A DNA stretch of 12,008 nucleotides, taken from positions 1-12,008 of the forward strand of contig QMMV01000026.1 of NCBI GenBank assembly GCA_003647435.1, written 5' to 3'. The DNA comes from Deltaproteobacteria bacterium. Lineage in GTDB: Bacteria > Desulfobacterota > Desulfobacteria > Desulfobacterales > C00003060. Each line of letters begins with the position of its first letter. Within the stretch, counting starts at the first letter, position 1. Made by a program: the position numbers and the translations under genes. The notes beneath the pieces are model-generated. The model was not told where the DNA came from. It saw only the letters and a list, made by a program, of their open reading frames with translations, and made no database searches. Of this stretch, positions 6,781-12,008 are shown piece by piece.

Positions 6781-7170
6781 ATGGACTCATATTATTCATG
6801 GGGAGAAATGATTTCCTCTGAGTCGTGTACCTCGGATTATGTGCTGAGAAATGACTCAAAGGAATGGGAAATTTTGCGCTCATATATTCCACTTAACAAA
6901 ATGTGGTTGCAATATATCAGTGACAAGTTCTACATACGATATGAAGATTATTACCTTGACTTTGATAAGACAATCCAGCGCATTGCAGATTTCATCAGTG
7001 TATCGTCGTTGCGCGGTTTTGAAAAGCCTGTCAGGAATAAAAAAAGGATGTACTGGTCCAACAATTATCATCTGTTTCTCGACGAGGAGGTGTTTTCTAC
7101 CCTTGTGAAGGAATTTTATCCCTTCATATCACAATACTGGCCAGAGAAGTTAAAAAGTCTGCGTTTTTAA
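6781..7170 (+). pseudogene. Sulfotransferase remnant, N-terminal half missing
   Basis: The 129-residue frame contains FYIRYEDYYLDFDKTIQRIADFI (about residues 50-72), the hallmark C-terminal RYED-l-d-p-xx-xxxIxxFl signature of PAPS-dependent sulfotransferases. Its first residues MDSYYSWGEM look like the end of the 3'-phosphate-binding stretch (R...DxxxSYY). The N-terminal PAPS-binding P-loop (PKSGTT-type) and roughly 100 or more residues are absent: a TGA at 6766-6768 closes the frame upstream and the GT4 gene ends at 6734. ATG 6781 has no ribosome site. I read it as a 5'-deleted remnant, though expression of a small protein cannot be excluded. It lies 46 bases after GT4 and 15 bases before the GT2 start. 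Confidence 0.6.
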
Positions 7171-7185
7171 TCATTGTCCCAAACC

Positions 7186-7923
7186 ATGAAGAAAGTTAGT
7201 ATCATTATCCCCACCTTCAACCAGGCACAATACCTCCCCGCTTGCGTCGACCACTGCTTTTTCCAGACCTATCCGAACCTGGAGATCATAATCGTGGACG
7301 GGGGATCGACTGACGGCACAAAGGACTACCTCAAAACCCTGCACGAGGAGGTCCGGACACGCTGTGTAACGCCAGTCGTGGCTATGGACGAGGACGGGCG
7401 CATCGTGCGGGAAAGCCAACCGGCCTATGGGCGGGAAGGCAGGGAGATTATCATCCTCAGCTTCCCACAGGATATAGGTGCCACCCGGACATACAACCAG
7501 GGACTTCGCCGTGCCACAGGTGAATACTGCACCTACATTGTGGGTGATGATATCCCGCATCCCCATATGATCGAGGAACTCGCCTCTGCCCTCGAATCGA
7601 GTGGCGCGGATTTTGTCTACTTAGATATGCATGTTGTTGATGATCAGGGACGAATCATCCGGGAGAGGAGGATGCCTGATTACAGCTTTGAGTCATGTTT
7701 TGCCCGGTGGTATCACCTGGGCGTCAGCCACTTATACCGCACCGAATGGCATCGGAAGGTAGGGCTGATGGATGAGGCCATGAGACGAGACCTTGACTAT
7801 ATTTTTGTCACAAGTATCTATTACTATCCTGAAATTCGGGGTGCGTTATTGAGTAAGGGGCTAAGAGAAAGGGATGATCTTTGCCTGATTTGTTTTGCGC
7901 ACCAGGAAATTGGACAAATTTGA
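7186..7923 (+). CDS. GT2-family glycosyltransferase, truncated and chimeric C-terminus
   Basis: Residues 1-198 are a GT2 GT-A domain: KVSIIIPTFNQAQYLPACVD, IIIVDGGSTDGTKDYL, DIGATRTYNQGL and the metal-binding YIVGDDIPHPHM, then PDYSFESCFARWYHLGVSHLYRTEWHRKVGLMDEA. It is paralogous to the gene at 10426, but where that protein goes on with DYDHYLRFAMAGARFYHLPKVLYSVRYHGD, this one switches at 7780 to an unrelated tail of about 47 residues (MRRDLDYIFVTSIYYYPEIR...), which looks like the N-terminus of a GT-B enzyme. The acceptor-side end of the GT2 domain is therefore lost and activity is doubtful. ATG 7186 is chosen over TTG 7174 because it aligns with the start of the paralogue; no clear ribosome site is present. 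Confidence 0.75.
   Translation: MKKVSIIIPTFNQAQYLPACVDHCFFQTYPNLEIIIVDGGSTDGTKDYLKTLHEEVRTRCVTPVVAMDEDGRIVRESQPAYGREGREIIILSFPQDIGATRTYNQGLRRATGEYCTYIVGDDIPHPHMIEELASALESSGADFVYLDMHVVDDQGRIIRERRMPDYSFESCFARWYHLGVSHLYRTEWHRKVGLMDEAMRRDLDYIFVTSIYYYPEIRGALLSKGLRERDDLCLICFAHQEIGQI
7668..7779 (+). repeat. Near-identical block shared with 10905-11016 (copy 1)
   Basis: 112 bases differ from 10905-11016 at only two third-codon positions (7713 and 7773), whereas flanking coding sequence of the two GT2 genes is much more diverged. Identity ends exactly at GAGGCC, the base before the ATG at 7780. Two further identical blocks occur in the same genes: 7219-7253 with 10459-10493 (35 bases), and 7519-7562 with 10756-10799 (44 bases). 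Confidence 0.9.
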
Positions 7924-8871
7924 GAACATATGGCGGATTTAAACGACATACTTTTCATGGGACATTTTTCAGAAGCTCCGGTTAAGGGTGCGATGTTTTA
8001 TAACGGAACAATACATCGGGAGCACGACCTATGGCCGCTGCTGAATAAGGCAAAAGTGGTGATTGAGATAGAACATATTACTCTTTCCCGGCGATGTTAC
8101 TACCGAAAATATCTCAGGTTTTTTCAGGGGCATAAATTCCTTGTCTTATGGGACTATGTTACGAGGAAAAACTATTTGAAAAACTATGCCATAGGATATG
8201 ATAGGATATTTTCCGTTCATGCTCAGGCTGGAGATGAGATTTACGACCGGTGGGGGAAACCCGCAAAATTTTGGCCGCATGGTTACAATCCCAAAGTGTC
8301 ATATCCTGTTGAAGATTGCCTGATTCGGTATGACATTGGCTTTTGTGGTTTTCTTGGCGAGCGGCCGGGATGGGAGTCAAACCCAATCTATTCAAAGAGG
8401 CGAGAGGTTGTAAGTGCGCTTCAGGAGCATTTTGGTGATAAAATGTGCGTCCGGGAAGGTATCTATGGTAAAGAATACAACCGCTTCTGGAATGAATGTA
8501 AGATTGGAATCAATTGTTCTCCATTGGGAGAAGCAACACTTCGAGTCTACGAGGTCCTTGCTACTGGAACTGCTCTTGTGACTGATAGAAGCAAAGACTT
8601 AGAACTTATCTTTAATGATGGTGAACACCTTTTAATGTATGACTCGCCCGATGAAGCTATTTCTTGTTGTGAACGCCTTCTTGCTGATCCAGAGATGAGA
8701 AAGTTTATAGCAGAAAATGGCCGAAGAGCTGTTGCCAAATACGAAAGGTCCGGGCAATACAGATACCTTGCAGAAGAGGCGATCAATTTTTTAGAAGAAC
8801 ACCCCCTAGGGGATATCCCGAAGATAACCCCATTCTCCGAGCCACTTCATGAGGAGCCAGTCTTTGCATGA
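7780..8871 (+). other. Proposed original GT-B gene split by an in-frame TGA
   Basis: From ATG 7780 the frame reads MRRDLDYIFVTSIYYYPE and onward with a strand-helix-strand pattern (YIFVTSIYY, RGALLSKGLRER, LCLICFAHQ) that resembles the first Rossmann unit of a GT-B glycosyltransferase. The TGA at 7921-7923 is followed in the same frame by Glu-His and then the start of the 7930 gene. Read through, the product would be about 363 residues, a normal CgeB-like size. I infer that the gene once ran 7780-8871 and now carries a nonsense codon, with possible re-initiation at 7930. Alternatives are a sequencing error at 7921-7923 or a naturally shorter gene. Confidence 0.45.
7930..8871 (+). CDS. CgeB-like GT-B glycosyltransferase, probably N-terminally shortened
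   Basis: A 313-residue protein. The C-terminal half carries the Glyco_trans_1_2 donor domain: YDIGFCGFLGER (residues 134-144), NRFWNECKIGINCSPLGEATLRVYEVLATGTALVTDRS (184-221) and FNDGEHLLMYDSPDEAISCCERLLADPEMR (228-257), with the R-x-YE equivalent of the family's R-x-FE and GTALVTD strand. The N-terminal half (LWPLLNKAKVVIEIEHITLSRRCYYRKYL, YDRIFSVHAQAGDEIYDRWG) fits the second part of the acceptor domain, but the first Rossmann strand is missing and appears to lie upstream behind the TGA at 7921. It is expected to be a cytoplasmic glycosyltransferase with unknown sugar. Its stop overlaps the next start by four bases (ATGA at 8868-8871), implying translational coupling. Confidence 0.75.
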   Translation: MADLNDILFMGHFSEAPVKGAMFYNGTIHREHDLWPLLNKAKVVIEIEHITLSRRCYYRKYLRFFQGHKFLVLWDYVTRKNYLKNYAIGYDRIFSVHAQAGDEIYDRWGKPAKFWPHGYNPKVSYPVEDCLIRYDIGFCGFLGERPGWESNPIYSKRREVVSALQEHFGDKMCVREGIYGKEYNRFWNECKIGINCSPLGEATLRVYEVLATGTALVTDRSKDLELIFNDGEHLLMYDSPDEAISCCERLLADPEMRKFIAENGRRAVAKYERSGQYRYLAEEAINFLEEHPLGDIPKITPFSEPLHEEPVFA

Positions 8872-9635
8872 AGAATATTAAGATTCAGATCTACGGGAAT
8901 ATTGCCGACTCACTCCCTGATGGGGTGACTTGGGCCTCTATTGCTTATGAGGATGAGTTCGCGGTCCGAGAACGGCTAACAGGAAAATTGTTAGAAGATT
9001 CTCCTGATCTTTGTTTAGAAATTCATACTCGACCATACTATGCTTATCTTATGAGAAAGGAGGTGCCTAAGGCTGTATACTTTTGCAATTTCCCTGGAGG
9101 ATATTTTCACAACGAAGCCCTCTTAGACCTCTATGATTTTGTATTTTATGATAATATCATCGGAGAAAATTATTCAAGATTTCACTCAAATTGCTGCTTT
9201 CTGCCGCATTGGATGCCTGACGCCTTCCTTTCCGGAACGGGGATGCAGGGAAAAAGGAATTCTAACGAACTGTTGGGAGTAGTAACCAACGCGGCTTGCA
9301 GTAAGACATGGGAATTCAAAGAAGTTCAAGCAATACTCATGAAGTACAAGTCCCTGAATGGTAGTTGGTTCCTCGGAGAACCCGGTACACACGGTGTGCC
9401 TATTTTCCTTGGTGTATGTTTCAAGGCCGATTCTGTATATGTTGCCAGTGATTCGTCTTTTTTTGATTTAGGAAGAGAAATTGGGACAGGGGTCTTTGTA
9501 AGAGATAAACATCCATTTAAAATTGTGGATGAGCAGAAAGATAAGAAATTCAGACAGAAAAAAATAATCGAAAAACACCTTTTTTGCCGTAGGGTTGAGC
9601 AGATATTATCCTTTTGCTTCCCGGATCGTAAATAA
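8868..9635 (+). CDS. Putative CgeB-like glycosyltransferase, atypical and short
   Basis: A 255-residue protein that I recognise only weakly. YDFVFYDNIIGENYSRFHSNCCFLPHWMPDAF (residues 89-120) matches the inter-domain region of CgeB-like GT-B enzymes, where the acceptor domain ends in a 'f-P-...-P' turn. The end EKHLFCRRVEQILSF (235-249) recalls their closing H-x-x-x-RV-x-QIL helix. In between, the donor domain is short and lacks an obvious IGIN/R-x-FE block; it reads GSWFLGEPGTHGVPIFLGVCFKADSVYVASDSSFFDLGREIGTGVFVRD instead. The Glu in DLGREIGTGVFV may be the equivalent of the donor-binding Glu. It could be a diverged member or one with an internal deletion. It overlaps the preceding gene by four bases and is followed by 63 non-coding bases. 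Confidence 0.5.
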   Translation: MKNIKIQIYGNIADSLPDGVTWASIAYEDEFAVRERLTGKLLEDSPDLCLEIHTRPYYAYLMRKEVPKAVYFCNFPGGYFHNEALLDLYDFVFYDNIIGENYSRFHSNCCFLPHWMPDAFLSGTGMQGKRNSNELLGVVTNAACSKTWEFKEVQAILMKYKSLNGSWFLGEPGTHGVPIFLGVCFKADSVYVASDSSFFDLGREIGTGVFVRDKHPFKIVDEQKDKKFRQKKIIEKHLFCRRVEQILSFCFPDRK

Positions 9636-9698
9636 ACCAAAGTCGGGCGAATGCCGTAACAGTATGGTATTTGTTTATCAGAAGCTTGGAGAATACAC

Positions 9699-10358
9699 AT
9701 GAATCGTGAATACTATGCAACTACAGAACGTTATATTCACGAGGGCCCGCCACGTCGAACGACTCAGGAACGAATAGAGATAGTGATTGAGGTGGCCCGG
9801 CTCTTCAAAGTGAAAAAGGCTGCAGATTACGGGGCTGGAAGTGGAGACGTTTGTCTGTCACTTGCACGAGCTGGAATCAAGACCTATTCAGTGGATATTC
9901 CTGGGAAAACAAGTGAGTTTGCAGCTCGTCGATACCGGAATGCAGGACTGGACGTTGAGACACTCAGTCCCGAAGGCTTTCTCAGCCTTCCTTCGGAAAG
10001 CCTGGACCTGGTTACCTCGTTCGATGTGCTTGAACATCTGGACAATCCTTTCAAATTTGTTCACCAGGCATGGGAAAAATTGAGCTCTCAAGGAATTTTC
10101 ATCCTTTCTGCCGATCTCCATAATTTTTCAGACGAAGCACATATAGCAGACCATTTCATATATGAACCTTTTTTAATCCAACTTGTTGAGAACGTAGGTT
10201 TTGAATTACTTGACTCAGCTATCCAATGGAGACCTCGCTTAAGAGAGACGAAATTTACCTTTGGCTCCATACGCGTGGATTGCTTCCGCAAAATTATGGC
10301 CGGCAGTTCGCCACTGGAACGATTCCAGCGTATGGCTGCCCGGTATAGTTTGAAGTAA
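9699..10358 (+). CDS. Class I SAM-dependent methyltransferase
   Basis: A 219-residue Methyltransf_23/11-like enzyme. SAM motif I is AADYGAGSGD (residues 41-50), the strand-2 acidic residue is Asp66 (TYSVDIPG), and the motif after strand 4 is SFDVLEHLDNP (107-117), followed by the strand GIFILSADLH. The N-terminal YYATTERYIHEGPPRRTTQERI is typical of methyltransferases found in glycan and O-antigen clusters, which often methylate sugars, but the target is not readable. ATG 9699 has a good ribosome site, GGAGA at 9688-9692, six bases upstream. It lies between the GT-B-like genes and the second GT2 paralogue. Confidence 0.85.
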   Translation: MNREYYATTERYIHEGPPRRTTQERIEIVIEVARLFKVKKAADYGAGSGDVCLSLARAGIKTYSVDIPGKTSEFAARRYRNAGLDVETLSPEGFLSLPSESLDLVTSFDVLEHLDNPFKFVHQAWEKLSSQGIFILSADLHNFSDEAHIADHFIYEPFLIQLVENVGFELLDSAIQWRPRLRETKFTFGSIRVDCFRKIMAGSSPLERFQRMAARYSLK

Positions 10359-10369
10359 TACAGTTTTGT

Positions 10370-10389
10370 CCTTGATTTTGAAAACAAGG
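10370..10389. other. Small inverted repeat between methyltransferase and GT2
   Basis: CCTTG (10370-10374) pairs with CAAGG (10385-10389), with extra A:T pairs inside. It lies in the 67-base gap after the methyltransferase stop. No T run follows, so termination is doubtful. Confidence 0.2.
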
Positions 10390-10425
10390 TTCTATCATTC
10401 CTCAATTCACCTGTAGAAAAAAAGC

Positions 10426-11271
10426 GTGAAAAAGGTCAGCATTGTCATTCCCACCTTTAACCAGGCACAATACCTCCCCGCTTGCGTCGACCATTGTCTC
10501 TTCCAGACCTATCCGAACTTAGAGGTCATCATTATTGACGGCGGTTCCACGGATGGAACCAAGAAATATTTGGCAGGCTTAGAGCAAGAGATTGCCACGC
10601 GAACCTGCAACCCAGTTATGGAAATGGATGAAGAGGGGAATATTATACGAAAAAGTATGAGCGTCTATCCTCCAGGGCGAGAGGTGAAAATAATTACCTT
10701 TTCCGAGGACATCGGTGCTACACGCACTTACAATGAAGGGTTGTGCCGGGCTACTGGTGAATACTGCACCTACATTGTGGGTGATGATATCCCGCATCCG
10801 CATATGATTGAAGAGTTAGTGCAAGCATTAGAAGAAAACAGTGCTGATTTTGTCTATTCTGATATGATAGTGGTTGAAGATACAGGGAAGATAGTACGCG
10901 AGATGAGGATGCCTGATTACAGCTTTGAGTCATGTTTTGCCCGGTGGTACCACCTGGGCGTCAGCCACTTATACCGCACCGAATGGCATCGGAAGGTAGG
11001 GCTGATGGACGAGGCCTACAGCTCTGCAAACGATTACGACCATTATCTCCGCTTTGCCATGGCAGGTGCCAGATTTTATCACCTGCCCAAGGTCCTTTAT
11101 TCTGTGCGGTATCATGGTGACGGCAGAAAGACCGGCCAGCATACAGACCATAGATACGCAAACCTTATTGAGGAGTCAAAACGATGCGCCAGAAGGGCAA
11201 GGGAATGGCTGGCTCAAAACGGATTACGTGCATCAAGTACGAATTGCAAAGACGTATTGAAGAAGCGGTGA
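10426..11271 (+). CDS. GT2-family glycosyltransferase (full-length paralogue)
   Basis: A 281-residue GT2 enzyme with KVSIVIPTFNQAQYLPACVD (residues 2-21), VIIIDGGSTDGTKKYL, GATRTYNEGL, the DxD-equivalent YIVGDDIPHPHM, and an intact acceptor-side end NDYDHYLRFAMAGARFYHLPKVLYSVRYHGDGR, including the usual D-YD-..LR motif. It is the complete version of the truncated gene at 7186 and shares near-identical DNA blocks with it. The start is GTG 10426, giving the same MKKVSI start as the paralogue; the upstream sequence is A-rich with no clear Shine-Dalgarno. It presumably transfers a sugar in the same glycan. It ends 44 bases before the stop of hepT, which converges from the other strand. Confidence 0.9.
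   Translation: MKKVSIVIPTFNQAQYLPACVDHCLFQTYPNLEVIIIDGGSTDGTKKYLAGLEQEIATRTCNPVMEMDEEGNIIRKSMSVYPPGREVKIITFSEDIGATRTYNEGLCRATGEYCTYIVGDDIPHPHMIEELVQALEENSADFVYSDMIVVEDTGKIVREMRMPDYSFESCFARWYHLGVSHLYRTEWHRKVGLMDEAYSSANDYDHYLRFAMAGARFYHLPKVLYSVRYHGDGRKTGQHTDHRYANLIEESKRCARRAREWLAQNGLRASSTNCKDVLKKR
10905..11016 (+). repeat. Near-identical block shared with 7668-7779 (copy 2)
   Basis: This is the partner of 7668-7779, with 110 of 112 bases identical and both changes silent. In this copy the GT2 frame continues normally after GAGGCC, which shows that the other copy is the rearranged one. Confidence 0.9.
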
Positions 11272-11315
11272 AGGGGGGTAACCTGGTTACTTTAAACCCG
11301 ATTGTCCACGGTAAG

Positions 11316-11621
11316 TTAATGAACGAGCCGATTTCTGTAACCTGCCATAAGCCTTAGTCTTTCAGCGTGTTCCATTGTAATGATCCCTCTTTTGCCAGGC
11401 AGACTTGCTATCTCTTTATATTCGACAACAGGTTTTCCGGCACTCTTAGCTATGACATGCCTCCCGATGTCAAAAATCGCTTCCAATGAACGCCTCAAAT
11501 AACTTTCGGCTGTGGCTGGCCTGTCGTCTTTTAGAAAATCCGTCTCGTCAAGGCATGATAGCTTTTTTAATTTCGCTACAGAGCTTATTACAAAGCCGAG
11601 TCTATCTTCTATCAGCTTCAT
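11316..11621 (-). pseudogene. hepT: HepT-like (DUF86) toxin, truncated at the C-terminus
   Basis: The 101-residue frame shows the DUF86/HepT pattern: KLIEDRLGFVISSVAKLKKL, DDRPATAESYLRRSLEAIFDIGRHVIA, and MEHAERLRLMAGYRNRLVH. Known HepT toxins are HEPN-type RNases whose active motif is R-x4-H-x-Y, the Tyr also being AMPylated by MntA. Here R96-NRLV-H101 is followed at once by TAA (11318-11316), so the Tyr and the last 30 or so residues are missing and the toxin is probably inactive. ATG 11621 is chosen because it fits the family start and overlaps the mntA end by 20 bases, the common coupled arrangement; a frame from 11672 is longer. The break faces the GT2 gene, which suggests a rearrangement. 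Confidence 0.7.
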
Positions 11622-12008
11622 ATTCAAATTCGAAATAACCATTCTCGATAGCCTCCAGTAAATCCTTTTCATTCAGCTTGAATATTACCAGTTCATCCGA
11701 TGCGAACATGAGGACTTTTTCTTCGTAGATATCTTTATATCTTTCATCTATCGCGTAAATGTTGATCCCTCTTATCACTTCGAGCTGGATTAGATGGTCA
11801 ACCTCGTGCAAAAACAAAAGGTCCGATTTGAACGGAGACACAAGGTCCTGAAGGTCAAGACTCAGTGAGGCATAAACATCGAGGCTGTTTTGAGGGGGGT
11901 TGGTAAAGAGCACTGCAAAATCAATATCAGATTCTGGATCCGTCGGCTCTAAATGTTTCCCTTCTAACAGGGCCTTTCCCTGCTGTTTTTGAGAACCGGA
12001 AATATAAC
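11602..12008 (-). CDS. mntA: MntA-like nucleotidyltransferase antitoxin (5' end outside window)
   Basis: On the minus strand the frame is open to the window edge. It begins YISGSQKQQGK, runs to PESDIDFAVLF and then DLVSPFKSDLLFLHEVDHLIQLEVIRGINIYAIDERYKDIYEEKVLMFASDE. GS followed by a DxD (SDID) is the metal-binding signature of minimal nucleotidyltransferases. Together with the adjacent hepT this indicates the HepT/MntA (type VII) toxin-antitoxin system, in which MntA AMPylates and silences the HepT tyrosine. The spacing from GS to DID is 21 residues, longer than the usual ten or so. GTG 11913 is internal and not the true start. The mntA stop overlaps the start of hepT by 20 bases. Confidence 0.75.
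   Translation of the reverse strand, partial: YISGSQKQQGKALLEGKHLEPTDPESDIDFAVLFTNPPQNSLDVYASLSLDLQDLVSPFKSDLLFLHEVDHLIQLEVIRGINIYAIDERYKDIYEEKVLMFASDELVIFKLNEKDLLEAIENGYFEFEYEADRR

Noticed and set aside
7921..7960. Selenocysteine readthrough at the TGA
   Set aside because: No SECIS-like hairpin is visible downstream and the family is not known for selenocysteine.
11278..11290. Dyad GTAACC-T-GGTTAC between GT2 and hepT as a terminator
   Set aside because: A one-base centre cannot form an RNA loop; opening it leaves a 4-base stem and no proper T run. It might be an operator or junction mark, but nothing supports it.
1..12008. CRISPR array, tRNA or rRNA genes
   Set aside because: No regularly spaced long direct repeats and no recognisable tRNA or rRNA segments were seen; the only tandem array is the 9-base one in the MITE.

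Overview
The window is a bacterial surface-polysaccharide (glycan) biosynthesis locus. It is densely packed on the + strand with glycosyltransferases, two methyltransferases, a polysaccharide pyruvyl transferase family protein, a sugar aminotransferase and a cupin, and it borders a minus-strand HepT/MntA-type toxin-antitoxin pair at the right edge. No rRNA, tRNA or housekeeping marker is present, so taxonomy can only be guessed. Mixed base composition (roughly 40-55% GC by eye), weak Shine-Dalgarno sites, short degenerate repeats between genes and a MntA/HepT pair would fit a Desulfobacterota- or Nitrospirota-like environmental genome, but this is an impression and not a demonstration.

Layout. 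Positions 1-450: 3' end of a CgeB-like GT-B glycosyltransferase. 534-1523: polysaccharide pyruvyl transferase family protein, preceded by an extended -10 promoter-like site. 1524-1670: intergenic with an imperfect stem-loop. 1671-2675: GT2 glycosyltransferase with a C-terminal hydrophobic segment. 2676-3209: gene-free, holding a weak hairpin and then a complete 293 bp non-autonomous transposable element (MITE-like, 2729-3021) with 16 bp terminal inverted repeats and a 5 bp target duplication. 3210-6734: a tight operon of cupin, DegT-family aminotransferase, DesVI/TylM1-like SAM methyltransferase and GT4 glycosyltransferase, which looks like a module that makes and transfers an (N-methylated?) amino sugar. 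6781-7170: 5'-truncated sulfotransferase remnant. 7186-11271: two paralogous GT2 genes flanking two GT-B-like genes and a second methyltransferase. 11316-12008 (minus): 3'-truncated hepT and partial mntA.

The most striking theme is rearrangement. The two GT2 paralogues are mosaics, with nearly identical blocks set in diverged sequence. The upstream copy loses homology precisely where an ATG begins what looks like the lost N-terminus of the next glycosyltransferase; that N-terminus is separated from the rest of its gene by a single in-frame TGA. The sulfotransferase lacks its 5' half, and hepT stops one residue after the histidine-containing motif begins to close, before the tyrosine. Together with the MITE this indicates an actively recombining glycan locus.
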